Part shown: one piece after another, positions 20,761 through 33,098 of the stretch
Layout of the letters: every line of letters starts with the position of its first letter
How positions within the stretch are numbered: the first letter of the stretch is position 1
NCBI RefSeq assembly: GCF_008831285.2
Contig: NC_045143.1
Span: forward strand, 11,886,714-11,950,713
From: Nymphaea colorata
Taxonomy: Eukaryota > Streptophyta > Magnoliopsida > Nymphaeales > Nymphaeaceae
Direction of reading: 5' to 3'
Length of the DNA stretch: 64,000 bases
Position numbers and translations under genes: made by a program
Notes under the pieces: generated by a model
Seen by the model: only the letters and a program-made list of their open reading frames with translations
What the model was told of the DNA's origin: nothing
Database searches by the model: none

Positions 20761-21324
20761 TGGGAGCATTTAAAGCCATACATTTTATAACTTGTGGAGT
20801 TCTATTTGTTTGAATATTCTTAAAAAAAGTATATTTTACTAGAAGAGAATCTTTGGAAAAATAGCAAAAAATGCAAAGTCAAGGATTTTAATTTGATTAT
20901 TTAGTTCATCGTGATGTACTTCAACCAGGTAAAAGAGTGAAAGTTGTTTATCTTTTTCCGGTTTTTTTTTTCAAAATTATTTCTTTAACAAAATAAACAA
21001 GTTTTACAATAACCTTCTTCAAGAAATTGCACAACATCGCAATGACTTGCTTGAGTGAAAGCTTTGGGTGTAGATTTTACCTTCTTCAAAAAATCAATAA
21101 TTGTGGAGCATCATACTGACTTGCTTGAAGGCTTTTGTGGTAGCATTTACCTTGTTCAAGAAATTAATAATTGCAAGTATCTTCCCGATAAATAAGGGAG
21201 ACTTACTATCTCTGGCGGAAGCTCAAAACCCCTCACCCTGCCTCTCTTTTCCTTAATGTATAGGGTCTTTTTCCAATGTCTCAAGGTGCTACCCTCACAA
21301 TACTTTAACTTATATGTCGGTGGC

Positions 21325-21746
21325 TATGGGTGGGCATCAGGTCGGGCCGGGCCAGCCTGGGCCCGGTAAGACCCGGCCCAACCCGGCCAGATGGGGGGAG
21401 GGGGAAGAAGGAGAGGGCCAGAGGGGGAGGAGGTGGAGGCGGAGGAAGAAGGAGAGGCGGAGGAGGTGGAGGCGGAGGGGGGAAGAAGGAGAGGCGGAGG
21501 AGGTGGAGGTGGAGGGGGGGAATGGGAAGAAGGAGAGGCGGAGGGGAGGATGGGAGGAAGGGGGAAGAAGGAGAGGAGGAGGATGGGGGATGGGAGGAGG
21601 AGGGAGGAGGATGGGAGACAGGTTGGACCGGGCCGCACCATTGGGCCCGGGCCCGGCCCGAGACCTGGTTTTCCCGGCCCGGATCTGGGCCCGATCGGGC
21701 CAGGTACCAGGTACTCACCGGCGGCCCGGCCCAACGCCCAGGCCTA
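21325..21746. mobile_element. GC-rich hAT-like MITE with purine minisatellite
   Basis: The termini TATGGGTGGGC... and ...GCCCAGGCCTA are inverted repeats that continue into GGGCCGGGCC on both sides. The flanking 8-mers TCGGTGGC (21317-21324) and TCAATGGC (21747-21754) agree at 6 of 8 positions, the target size of hAT elements. The centre (21390-21615) is an almost pure G/A strand built of GGAAGAAGGAGAGGCGGAGG-type units. No transposase is present. Confidence 0.72.
21390..21615. repeat. Purine-strand minisatellite (GGA/GAA-rich)
   Basis: Repeats of GAAGAAGGAGAGGCGGAGGA with variants. The strand asymmetry opens five overlapping frames of 129-154 codons, which are compositional artefacts. Confidence 0.9.
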
Positions 21747-22057
21747 TCAATGGCCTCCTTGTTGCAACATAAAGAGTTAGTGGCTGAACATTAAACACAT
21801 AAACTAGTTGCTTACCAGTTTCTATCTTATCCATTGTGCCAACTCTCTCCAAGACAATAATTGCAAGTATCTTAAACCAGCATGGCAATATCTCAATGAA
21901 TAAAATGTCTTCCTATGTAGGAAAAATAACAGGTATTAAGCTTTACCATGGACTTGATCGATGACGTACTTCTATTTGTGGATTTTTTTCCTTTGGTTAA
22001 CTGCAAAACATTGCTTTTGGACATCTGATAGACTTTTTCCCCTTTGTGCTAGCTTAT

Positions 22058-23354
22058 CTAACGACACTGAAAATTATTAGTAGAGGTTTACAAAAAAATG
22101 TTTCTTTTTTTCGGAAAATTAAACACGTTAAAAACATGAAAAGTGAGTCAGCCTGAAAAAAAAAAAGCAAAAACACGTCTTTTTTTTTGAGAAAAATGCC
22201 AAAACAGAAAAAAACTTTTTTTTTTTTACTGTTTCCGCTCATTCCTGCGCTTTGTAGCCTGTTTGCTTATTTTCTTTTTACTGTTCCGATGGAACGGTCA
22301 TGTAAGAAATTCTAATTCCATGCGTTCACTTAGCTTGACTAGACAATTAGTTAGTTCAAAAGGAACAAAAGTCAATTTACTTCTTTTGAGACCTCTTCTT
22401 GGACGAAGAATAAAGTGACTTGTTAAAAGCATACTTCTAACTAGGAACTATTTCATTTCTTTCAGAACCGAGACAGCCGCCGTGCTGGGTCGGGGAACAA
22501 GGGAACGACCACATGTTACAAACAAAAGACTGCAATATGGCTAGTTAAGCCCAACCTAGGTCACCAAACTCTTCTATTTTACTGCCGCATCGGAATCCAC
22601 ATCGAGTCGAGTGCGCACTGAACATGGGTGCAGCTTCGACTCACACCCAAGCCCAGTTAGAATGTCATATTACTAAATCATTTATATAATATATGTTGTT
22701 TTGATATTTTCGTATGTAATACAATTATTCAAGTATGTTATATACATTAATAACTAAATTGTAATAATATGTTTATTATGTTATATATATAATAAATTAA
22801 AAAAAATAATAATAAAATACCCTCACCGCACCGTCGCACCTACATTTTTTGAGATATGTCGTTGCGACACTTGCACCCACACCCGCACCAACACCGGTAC
22901 CCGCACCCTGCACACTATGATTGACATAGAGTCCAACGGAGGTGTTTCAAACAACGGAATATTAAGCCTGGGTATAAATTTAGAACCTTGACAGTGTATG
23001 GAATGTATCCTTAATCAAGTTTTCATTTTTCATTTTAAGATTTTTTTTTTCAAATTTTGTAATGTCAAACTACCTATCTCCATTTCTATTTGTTGCTTAT
23101 GCTTTTTGGATGTTATCTTATTCGTTTCTCATTTTTTCCCCCAAAATTTCAAGTTTTTTTTTAAGTTTTAAAATATTTACCATATTTTTCATTTTTTTAA
23201 GCTCACAGTATCATATCTGGGAAAAACTTTTCCAATTTAAAATGTAAAAAATAATATTTGTAACTATGATTACAATTGGCAACATGGTTGACGTTGCTGC
23301 CTGCTGTTAAAGGGGCTAAGTGGAGTGATCCCTAGGTATTTTTTTTATTATTGC
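22058..23354. mobile_element. Insertion in copy B flanked by AGCTTAT
   Basis: AGCTTAT at 22051-22057 and again at 23355-23361 borders 1297 bp that has no counterpart in copy A. Inside are an A/T-rich foldback-like part (22080-22260) and CCGCACCCG-type repeats at 22820-22910. The termini are not inverted repeats, so the element class is unresolved. Confidence 0.5.
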
Positions 23355-23959
23355 AGCTTATGTACTCTATAGTGTTAATCATGTGAGAACGTAGACAAAT
23401 GATACCGATAAATACAAAAAAGGAATAATAATGGAGGTACTTTTTTGGTGTTATGTGAATTAGTGTTGTGTAAATTTTAGACTCAAATAAGAACATGTAC
23501 CAAAAAGATCAGCCGGTTGCTTGGAAAACTTTTTACAAGTTTAATTTGTTACATTTTATGCAAAAACTAGCAATGAATTGTCTAGAATTTCCCCTCCCCC
23601 ACCCAAAAAAAAAAAAAAAAAACACAACGTTAACATCGTTTTTGAAGTGCCAAAAGTAGAATTAATAACATCACTATGACTACATTCAGTGACAAAAAAG
23701 AGTCACTAATGCTATTTTTGACAAAAAAAACCAAGTACATTCATTGTACAAAGATGCATGCAAATTGAAGTTAATGTTATACTATAGTGTACATAAAAGG
23801 CAAAAAGTAGAAAAAGTAATGCTAATAAGATTTTCTTGAGTTTGCAACTCGTGGTAACGCATACTGGATAAAAAAATCAAAGGTGGTTGCTTAATTTCCT
23901 AATCAGACAGGACTATAATTTTAAGAAATCACAAGTATTTCAGGTGAGAAAGAGGTTAA

Positions 23960-24160
23960 CAACCATACTATATAGAAAAGACTCGAAGGCTCCCCTATTT
24001 CATATCCCTTTGGGGTCCTAAATTGAATCATGACTTTAATTTGGTATGACACTTCTAAGAGTAGCACCAATGAGAATCGAATATGTGATATGCCTTATAC
24101 ATGCTCAAATACCCGACCAACTATGCTACCCCCTTGAAGCAAATATTGAGAGCATTTAAG
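23960..24160 (-). repeat. tRNA-derived SINE remnant in copy B
   Basis: On the minus strand GGGGTAGCATAGTTGGTCGGG (tRNA-like D-arm/A-box) is followed about 35 bp later by ATTCGATTCTC (B-box-like). Confidence 0.55.
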
Positions 24161-24552
24161 GCCATTCATCTTATAACTTTTATGAAGTCCTACCTGTTCA
24201 AATATTCTTGAGAAGGGTATATCACAAGAAAATCTTTGGAAAAATAGCAAAAAATGCACTCAAAGAGAAGGATTTTCATTTGATTATCTAATTCGTGGTG
24301 ATGCACTTTCTAGTTGAAGCAGGTGAAAGAGTGAACTGTTGTTTTCCCTTTTTTTACTTCTTTTTTCTCAAAATTATTTCCTTAACAAATGTTACAGTTT
24401 TAACCTTCGAAACAATCAGAAAGAAAGAATTGAGCCTTAACCAACCAGTTGTGATCTGCTTCAACTACAATGGTCTGAAGCCATTGATCAAGAGCAAACA
24501 TCTCCACCACATCTTCTCTCACCCCGTATCACTAATACTCGAATTATTAAAA

Positions 24553-25760
24553 ATAGAGTTGAAAATATTTTTGAGAGGAAAATTAAATATTTTGAGGGTG
24601 ATGTTGGTGTTGAGTACAAAGTTTTGGAAGCATATTTTAAGGAGTATGAAATTTTTTGTTGAATTTCTTGTCCACTTATACATGTGTAGAATGGTTCCAC
24701 CGAAAGGAGGCATCACCACATAGTAGATTACGGACTTTGCCTCATGGCACAGTCTGGCTTGGCAACTAGATTTTGGAGATAGGCATTCAATACTGCAACA
24801 TATTTTATGAATCAGATGCCCTCAACTGTTCATCGGCAAAAGTCACCTTATGAAGTGATCTTCAAAAAGATTCCAGAGTATACATTTTAAAGAATTTTGG
24901 CTGTGTCGTTTTCTTGCTTAAGACCTTATAGGAACCATAAACTTGATTTTAAATTATCTCTCCATGTCTTTTAAAGGCTATATTTGCCCAACCCTGCCAT
25001 AAACAAACTCGAATCATGTTTTTCGATTCTATTGAGCATTATAAAGCCCACATGGTAGCTAAGGGCTGTGGACAAGAAGCAGACATAGGCGGCTATTTTG
25101 ACAATTTCAGTCCAGTGGTCAAACCTACCTCCATTCACACTCTACTCTCAGTCGCCATTGGAAATCAGTAGGAGCTTCACCAGTTAGATGGTAGCAACAA
25201 CATTTCTTCTCAGGGACCTTCAAGAGACTATCTACATGACCCAGCCACTTGGCTATGAAGATGATCGATATCCATATGGCCCTCTGTGGTTTAAACATGC
25301 TCCTCATATGCTTGACACAAAAATTGAGAAGTAGTCTCTATAATCTTGAATTTCAAAGCTCGATGATTGAGCCTCTCTCTTTATCTTTCAAATCTTGAAT
25401 TTTAAGAGATCTAGGGCCTCTCCAATATTTTCTTGGCATCTTAGTCACAACAACAAAATCTGGAGTTATCTTATCTCAACATAAGTACTTTATGGACATT
25501 CTTCGAAGGGCTGATATGGCTGGAGTCAAGCAAATTGGCACACCCATGCCATGTTATACATCCTTTAAGGGCAACACCTTTCACGATGCATCATTTTATC
25601 ACTACATTTTTGGGTCATTCCAGTATTCCACCGTCACTGAACTTGACCTATCATTTGCCATACATAAGTGCAGTCAATTTATGCAACGACTCAATATTGC
25701 ACAATGCTCATTTGGAACTTTAGATAATTTTGACCCTCGCTTCAAAAGTGAGACCTGCGA
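24553..25760 (+). pseudogene. Ty1/copia integrase-reverse transcriptase remnant
   Basis: Translated fragments in shifting frames: an integrase-like part (VENIFERKIKYF...; near 24660 ISCP...NGSTERRHHHIVDYG); ATYFMNQMPS...KSPYEVIF; then at 25030-25170 a KPTSIHTLLSVAI segment of the reverse transcriptase; ETIYMTQPLGYED; LQYFLGILV; and the RNase H lead KYFMDILRRADMAG. Many stops and a missing catalytic YVDD block show decay. No LTRs were found. Confidence 0.82.
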
Positions 25761-26483
25761 GCTTGTATCAACAAGATGACCACATCAGATGTGGGCTTTG
25801 GCTTAATCACAGGGGTTTGCCAGTTTTGGTAGAAGACCTCCTTCAGTTGCCCTTGAAAAATCAATATTTTAAAACTTGACCAAACTAAAATTGATTCCAT
25901 AAATAGAAATGTGAAGGCAAAATTGGATAGAGGGTTTTGGGTTCATTTGAAAAATTTGGCTCCAACAATACTATGCACGAATGATGTTAGCCTGCTTATG
26001 TGAAGAAATCAAAATTGAGCGATGAAGTCACCAGTGACAATGCCCAAAAACGAACACTCTCTATATGATTGAAAAATAGAATTTTGTTCGATATGTGATA
26101 AAGTTCTTTCAGTTAAAAGCGAAAATATTCAAATTAGTTGTGCAAAAATGATATCAATGATTAGCTATTTTGAAGAAATGATGACTCCATAAAAGGAAAT
26201 TGAAATCCAAAAAATAAAATGAAGACTGAAAATACCCAATTGACATTGAGGAAATCCTAATGTGAGATTGATCAGGGTTGCAAATGCTCTAGTGACCTCA
26301 AAAGGTGTAAAATAATAGAAGCAACTTTTGGTTGGATTTAGGCTGTTGGACTCATTCTAGTGGTTTCTAATAACTCAATGAGGTAAAATTAACTCGAATT
26401 TTACTAGCAACAAGCAATTTTTAGGGCTTCTATAGCTTATCTACAAAAGGGGCTGAAATGATAAGATTCAAGGGCAACATGAT
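25761..26483. other. Unassigned AT-rich repeat-like sequence
   Basis: No coding frame, RNA gene or clear repeat terminus was seen. Sequence style matches the transposon-derived flanks. Confidence 0.4.
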
Positions 26484-26491
26484 AAGATGGT

Positions 26492-26945
26492 TAGAGGTGA
26501 ACAACGAGTCGAGCTACTCGAGCTCGACTCATTAAAGCTCGACTCTCAAACGAGTTCGAGCCGAGTCATTTGCTTAACGAGTTCAGCTCGAGTTCATGAG
26601 TTGACTCGTTCAAATAATCGAGTCGAACTATTAAAAGCTTGACTTGGCTAGAAAATGATGTGTAGTGATTTTTTAAATATCCGACTCATTTTTTTAACTA
26701 AAAAACCCAGTATATTAACGTTAATTAATTATGCAAGTTTTTACAAAAGCTCATTCAAGTTTGTTGACCTTAATCGAGTTGAGCTCGATTTATGGTAAAG
26801 TAATAGTCCATGTATTCAAACAAGTTTGTCGAACCTTAATAGCTCCACACGTAATTGCCAAATTGAGCTCGAGCTGCTTTTGTCGAGCTATTCTCGAGCT
26901 CGAGTTGGCTGAACTCAGACTCGACTCGGCTCGTGTTCACATCTA
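26492..26945. mobile_element. hAT-like MITE rich in GAGCTCGA, with 8-bp target duplications
   Basis: The left end TAGAGGTGAACAACGAGTCG and the right end, read on the minus strand, TAGATGTGAACACGAGCCGA are inverted repeats. The flanking octamers are AAGATGGT (26484-26491) and AACATGGT (26946-26953), matching at 7 of 8 positions. Both ends are enriched in CGAGCTCGA, as in common plant hAT-derived MITEs. Confidence 0.85.
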
Positions 26946-26953
26946 AACATGGT

Positions 26954-27330
26954 CCTAGGGTTAACCTCGAGTGTTGGGGTTTCTTAGATTCTAATGGATC
27001 AAGCAACTATCTGAGACTAACACTAAATGTTTTGGTGCAACCTGAGGTTGAGGATCCCTATGAGTGCGGGCATCCCTCTCTAGGGACAAAATGATCATTT
27101 TGGCTTGTGGAAAATTTGGAGTGTTTACAAGAAGTCATACTTTGGCCTTGTTCTCACTATTGGAAGTTGAAATAAATCCAAGATTGAGACTCCACAAACA
27201 TAAAGTTACCCTGCCACCAATATTTCTAGATGACGTGTTTCTCAACTAATATGTTACTATGCCAACAAAGGACTCCCATGTTGTTTGTCACCATTTGTTG
27301 GGTAGGAAAAAAATCCTTCTATTACCCCGC
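26954..27330. other. Unassigned intergenic sequence
   Basis: No recognisable gene. It contains only short open frames without domain signal. Confidence 0.4.
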
Positions 27331-27334
27331 TTGT

Positions 27335-27440
27335 AATGGACAAGTTTGGCCCTCTATGGAAGATTATGAAAAATCTTGAAGGGGTTGTAAAGGATGCTAG
27401 TTAAGTGATTATTTGTCCTATTTCCCAGTCTTTTTGTGGC
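27335..27440 (+). mobile_element. Diverged solo-LTR fragment of the TRIM family
   Basis: TGTAATGGACAAGTTTGG..., GAAGATTATGAAAAATCTTG and AAGGGGTTGTAAAGG, then CCCAGTCTTTTTGTGG, follow the order of the LTR at 7672-7802. No primer site follows, so it is a fragment or solo LTR. Confidence 0.45.
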
Positions 27441-28100
27441 TACATTTGAAGCTGGCAAGAATTAGTTTGGGATCTGTGGACTAGGAACCCAGGCCATGTG
27501 TGGGAAATGAGATGAATTGTCACAAGATTTGGTTGTATGTTCCCAACAAATTTTGCTTTGGTCCACATGATGCAAACCATGCTGGGGTGACTAGTGTGCC
27601 CTTCTTGCACCATGCTCAACCACGCTGCTTCATCTGTTTCTGTTCTCTGTGATCTCCATTTCACCCAAGTCTGCATCATCATTTATCTCTCACTGCAGGA
27701 ATTTGTTCATCATGTTTACCTATCCTCCCATTCCACTACGAGTTGCATGCTTCTAGTCCTATGCATCAATGTTCCTGCAATTTTGAATTTTGTGAGGCCA
27801 CTCACCTCCTTGTCCATCACCTAACCCCACCTTTGTAGCACACTTGATTCTATGGATGAAATTATGATCAGCCTCCAATAATCTCTACATGAAAAAACTG
27901 CCATGCTCTCTTTCCTTATCACATCCACCACTGTCAGTCAGCTTTCCTTATTTGTTGCTTGCATAGTTCATAGTCTAATTGTTTCTCTAGTCGGAGCTCC
28001 ATCAGCCTCGACCACACCCTTTCCTTCATCTTCCAGCATAAACCTTCCTACATGGAATATGATAAGGTTGGATTACACCAAGAAATGATTATTCATCATT
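27441..28100. other. Unassigned; short open frames only
   Basis: Open frames at 27440-27682, 27594-27824 and 27903-28088 have no recognisable motif, and the strands overlap. I would not call a gene. Confidence 0.4.
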
Positions 28101-29923
28101 TCATGTTTACAGACCCAATTTTTAAGGCCAAGTTTTCATTTCAAAAACCCAAAATCATTTCAAATTCAAAATCAAAATGTACAAGAATGACTTTTCAAAC
28201 TTTGGTTACTCTAAATGGCCAGTATTGAACAATAGGTTAAATTAGCCATCAATTTTTTTCATAAAAGTGGAGAATACAAAAGTCATTTACGATCTCTAAA
28301 TCACACAATCAAAATCTGACGTGGACCGATTAGGCGACATCGTATCATCATATAATGTAGCAATCTTATCACAGTCCCTTCTATTCACAATCACCTGAAA
28401 ATTGGTAAATTGAGAGGGGGTTAGGACTTAGAGAAGTTCCCAAGACGATTTTTATCCTCAGTTTATTCCAGCATACATGGTTAACTATACAACATGTAAC
28501 TTAACTTATTGCCACATAAAACTCAAGAGTATTAATATATGCATTTAAGATCTACATGCATATCGATAAAACATTTAACAATAACCAGCATTTGCAGCAA
28601 TAATCATCATAAATTTATATATAAATGCATATAATATTAATTATCTATTGGCATGCTTGCAGCCATTATTTAGTTTCTCATGTTGGCAAACCCAGGCACC
28701 ACAATTGTGGAGACCCGAATGGCACTGGTTTATTCACACAGCACAACCAAAACATCAACAACATTCATTCATGTGATAGTACTAGACTTACAGATTGATC
28801 ATTGGTTTCCTCAATTGAACTAACTCTTGAAAGGGCAAGCTGGAGAGTTATTCCCCACATCTCATGGTGGTGGGAATGGGCATTGGCCAGATAAAGACAT
28901 AATATACACAACAACAACAAATGATCAAAAACATAAGTGATGAGTATTGGCCATACTCAGCCTCACCTAAGTGGAAGGGCAACCTTCACCTCATTCCTCA
29001 TGCCATGAGATAATGTTTCACCTTATCCCTCTGAGTAGTTTAAATCATCTAAGGTTTGACCATTTAAGGTTAGGGCTTATGCATTAGTCATTATGATCAT
29101 TTATTACTTAGATCAGATATTTAGATATACTTTCAATGCTTATATGATTCATTCACTGCATGCGCTAGACACATAATTTACATCACTATAGCATGTCTGA
29201 ACTTGGATAGGCATAATACAAGTTTTTAGACATAAGCATTGATTTCAGTCACATGTATGTATACAGGCACATGCATCTCATTAATTAGGATAGAGTTCTG
29301 GACCTCAAATATAAATTCCGCAAATTCATAATTTCACAAAACACAAACACATAAGACGTATATCTCTCAAGCCAAGCTAGATTTAAATCCAAGTTTCTTT
29401 GCAACTACTAAACATGCATAAATGTATATGCCTAATCAAAGCAAACATGACATTATGGCATGGCCATCATATGATTTATATGCATCAGTTGGTATAATTA
29501 CATCATATATGTATGTCTGTAAAAACGAGTCATATCCATAGTAAATCTGTCAGCAACAATGCACAATGATATACATTTCTAACAAATGAATCCCAAGTCC
29601 AAATGTATGCACAGCAACCAATATGTAAATAGGTATACGTGAAATAGATTCAAATTAACTGGATACAATTAGAACACAATAAGATCTATATCCGTACCAA
29701 TATATTTTAAGTATATTTTATATTGTAAAAATTATCTTTTATTTTGAATTAGTAAGTCAAATAGAACACCAGACAGTACATTGAAATCCATGTGATTTAA
29801 CTATATAAAACCAAACTAGGTCCAGTCCAAATCCACTTAACCAATAAATGTTATCAAACATATGCATTTTTAGTTCATCTAAATCCAATCAATTTACATT
29901 TCTAATGTAATGTCTTTTAAACG

Positions 29924-29955
<32 letters not shown>

Positions 29956-31120
29956 AAATCCATTCATAAGATCTGAAATGTTTTAGGAACAAGTTGGAGC
30001 CATATCAAAATCTTTTCAACAAGCATAAAATATGTTCATTTTCAAACAAATTAAACATAATCTGATTCCATTGAGAAAAACTGAAGTATCTATTTCCAAG
30101 CAAATTCAATCCAAATCCAAATAAGTTGGTGACAACTAAACTATGCATGTTCAGACTTTTTTTTCTAGACAAGTGGGATCCATATCCAGACTTATTCACA
30201 ATAACTACAAATATGTGTTTCATACAATAAACTGGATTCAGATCTATCAAAAGTTTGATTGAATATAAGATATATCCACAACTATGATGTTTCTTTTGCA
30301 GATAACAGAAGTTAAAGACTCATTTAGAAGAGAAAAAATTCTCATAGAAATGCTGAAATAGTTAGTCAAAAGCTCGATGCTGAAAATTCTGATAATGTAC
30401 ATTAAATTTTCAGAATCAACAACGAAAGTGGTATTCTCATTCTACAGGAAACTGGTTAGAAACCACACTTAGTTAAATTAGTAAAACTTAATATAGGGCA
30501 CAATTGAATTTCCATAATTTGAAAAACCATTTCCAAAGTTTATGACCATGTAAACTCCTTGAGATTGCAAAACAAGGGGGGTCCAAAACCTATCTTCAAA
30601 ATTTTTTAAACTTAAAAATAGGGTGGAATGAATTTCAGTGACTTTGAAACCCTTTGTTCGAAATTTGAAAGAGCTCTACATTTCCAAATTTGCTTAAAAT
30701 AGGTCAGGAAGCGAATGGAATTTTTCAAACCTGTGAACCCCGTTCCCAGAATTTATAAATATGTGAAGTTTGAATTGTTGCAATACAAGTTACAACGAGC
30801 CCCTTTCCGCAATTAATTTTCTGAAAAAGGTGATATAAAATATTTCACATTATAACACGCTTTTTGAACATGTTTACAAACTTGAAGGTTAAATTTGAAA
30901 TTTCTCATGAAATGGTTTAAAAACCTATCGTTTGCCTAATTTTCCTCATTTTCGACCCTTCTTTCTCTCTTCTCTTCTCTATTCTCTTGTTTCTTCTTTC
31001 AAATGAGGGTTTATCTGGAAACCATGGCTGACTCTGTTCACCTCCGGCCTCCAGCACGGTCCGACGAACTCCATCCACCGTCCGTCATAGCGGTGGCAAG
31101 CTGCTGGCCAAAGTCACGGT
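28101..31120. other. AT-rich, probably retrotransposon LTR-like sequence
   Basis: It contains a long stretch with repeated wording (AATCCAAAT, AGATCTATATCC, TCCATATCC) and a TA run at 29929-29953. No coding domain was seen. From 30950 there is CT-rich sequence followed by a short frame (31003-31260) with no family match. LTR identity is a guess from composition. Confidence 0.3.
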
Positions 31121-31749
31121 ATTTTTTTTTTTTTTTTTTTTCGTTTTTCTTTTATATCTTATCAATTATATGGGCAGAAACACATGACTTTAGTTTTAGG
31201 CATGCACATGAGAAGCATCATCATGCTAGGAAGCAACAACATACATGCGTGGATGATTGATTAACTACAAACCAAATCATGCATACGTGTTGACCGATTC
31301 ATGCATAGATTCAAAACCATGTATGCACCAACATAACTAACTTGATAAAGCTGGTTTTATTTTAATTTAATGTGGCAATGTTTCAGGAACCGTTGGCAAC
31401 CTTTAGGGAAAGGTTGCAACATTTGGGGGAAATAGGTTTCAGTTAATATTAAACTTTAAGTGCCAATTTTCTTTTTGTTGAAGAAAAACAACCTAATATG
31501 TGGCGGGGGTTGCATCCTTGCCAACATCATCAGAAACAATAAGTTGAGCACTGTTGCTATTTTGAAGGCTAGGATGAAATTTGTCGTGATGGTTGTAAAT
31601 TGTAATTTCCACTTTATTATGTGGCGCAGCTTCTGCTATCAAACCAACACATTGTTGCAGAGACGATCATTTCTCTTTGACAAGACAACTTTACCACTTT
31701 ACTAAACTCCTAGACATGAACCATTTAGTATCAGCTTAGCAACTCTTAC

Positions 31750-33060
31750 ATCGCAACACATTCATATTTGGCCTTCTCATTGCTTCTTTCAGATGATCCT
31801 TATGGTCAGACTTGCCCTTTTTACTGTCTTTTCAACTGCATTTTAACGCTCGGTAACTCCAAGGCACTTGCATTGTGGGATTGTGTGCAAGATTTCCAAA
31901 ACTTCTTCTCCACACATGAGTTGGTACCTCTCTAACACACACAAAAGCATTTTCCACGGTCCAACAATCATTCCAATGTCATTGCCTCCCTTTCTGATTT
32001 AGCACATGACATCTCTGTCTCAACCTCCACTTGGACCATTTCAGATCATTCATGCATGACTATTTCCTGTGCATCTACTCTCTCGGTGCTAACATTACAA
32101 GGATGTCAATCCCATCTTATACAGTCTGCTGCTGGTCTATGGCAAGGCGACCATTCCTCATATGTCAGCCATGTTATTCCTCATTCGATCATTTTCTGCT
32201 ATATGGGACCAAGCCATTAACAAGGCTAAGTGCTTCGACTTCCTTTTCAATGCGGATGATGCCACACAACAAGAAGCCACTTGCATTTTTCTACTGTCCC
32301 ATTTCACAGGGGCAGAGGTCTCCGTCGGGCTGACAAGTCACTCTCAAATTTTAATTTGGTGGTTGGATTTAGTTGACCTTGGGTCCAATTATATAGGGCA
32401 GCCCTACGAAACTCGATCACTGCCCCATAGACCTAGGTACATTTGGTTGTTAACTATATATTTAGTGCCCCATAAAAAAGAAATTTCTAGCTTCATCATT
32501 TCCAACCTATACCTTGCCTAGCCTCACAGGGCCATCCTCTTGGGCTCCGTCATTGGTACCATTCAGCTCTGGACTGCCGATCAAACTCCTTACTCAAATG
32601 CACTAGCATGCTTCATCTACCTTCACTAAGTGCAAACTTGTGACTCTCTCTCTCTCAAGCACTCCAACGTTCATTCTGGAGCCCGTGTTCCATGTTGTCA
32701 GCAAGAGGAAATTGTTCAACATCCTTTTTGGGATTACGTGATCACTCAACACTCCGTAGCTGCTGTTTGGTTACATCTTTGTCCAATGCCTTTATCGGCA
32801 ATTGTTATTTTTGGATCTCATTCTTAGGGCAGAACAACTTTAAAAAATAAACGGTTGATGATCATGTGTAGAACTTGGCTTTTCACATTCTAGTGGATCA
32901 TTGGACTACTGACAATCATATTATTCATAGGAAAGGAGCTCTACACTTATCACCCGGATGGATCTTTTCTTTTCTCTAAATATGAACTGAGTTGTAATTC
33001 AACTTTGTATTGAGCTTACGTTGACAACGTCTAATGACCCTTGAGATTAGTAGTATTATT
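31750..33060 (+). pseudogene. LINE (non-LTR) reverse transcriptase remnant
   Basis: In decayed frames: SAAGLWQGDHSSYVSHVI (about 32122-32175), corresponding to the GLRQGDPLSPYLF block; FNADDAT near 32250, corresponding to FADD; ...DLGSNYIGQP near 32375, corresponding to the YLGLPL block; and a C-terminal VPCCQQEEIVQHPFW (about 32690) resembling the zf-RVT finger. Stops and frame changes make it dead. It ends near the tract before MITE copy 4. Confidence 0.62.
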
Positions 33061-33098
33061 TTACCTTCACACACAAACACATATATATATATCAGTGA

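Larger units (their letters stand above)
19100..21005. repeat. Tandem segmental duplication, copy A
   Basis: Blocks of copy A recur in order in copy B: 19170-19330 with 21035-21190; 19330-19440 with 21200-21305; 19540-19745 with 21858-22045; 19790-19990 with 23390-23590; 20080-20125 with 23690-23740; 20460-20535 with 23760-23835; 20570-20900 with 23950-24260; 20900-21005 with 24270-24410. No coding sequence is recognisable. It includes a 75-80 bp internal repeat (CTTGAGTGAAAGCTTTGG...) and an antisense SINE. Confidence 0.75.
21005..24410. repeat. Tandem segmental duplication, copy B, with later insertions
   Basis: The same order of blocks as copy A, lengthened by a 422-bp GC-rich MITE (21325-21746) and a 1.3 kb insert (22058-23354). 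Copy B starts where copy A ends, with no spacer visible. It ends just before the Copia remnant. Confidence 0.75.

Noticed and set aside
21305-21794. Five overlapping open frames of 129-154 codons on both strands
   Set aside because: All come from a purine-only minisatellite and GGGCC repeats inside a MITE. The products are low-complexity Gly/Arg/Glu or Pro/Ser strings without domains.
24295-24723. Frame of 142 codons before the Copia remnant
   Set aside because: The first half is duplication copy B. The second half is Copia integrase read in the wrong frame; the conserved ISCP...NGSTERRH text is in another frame.
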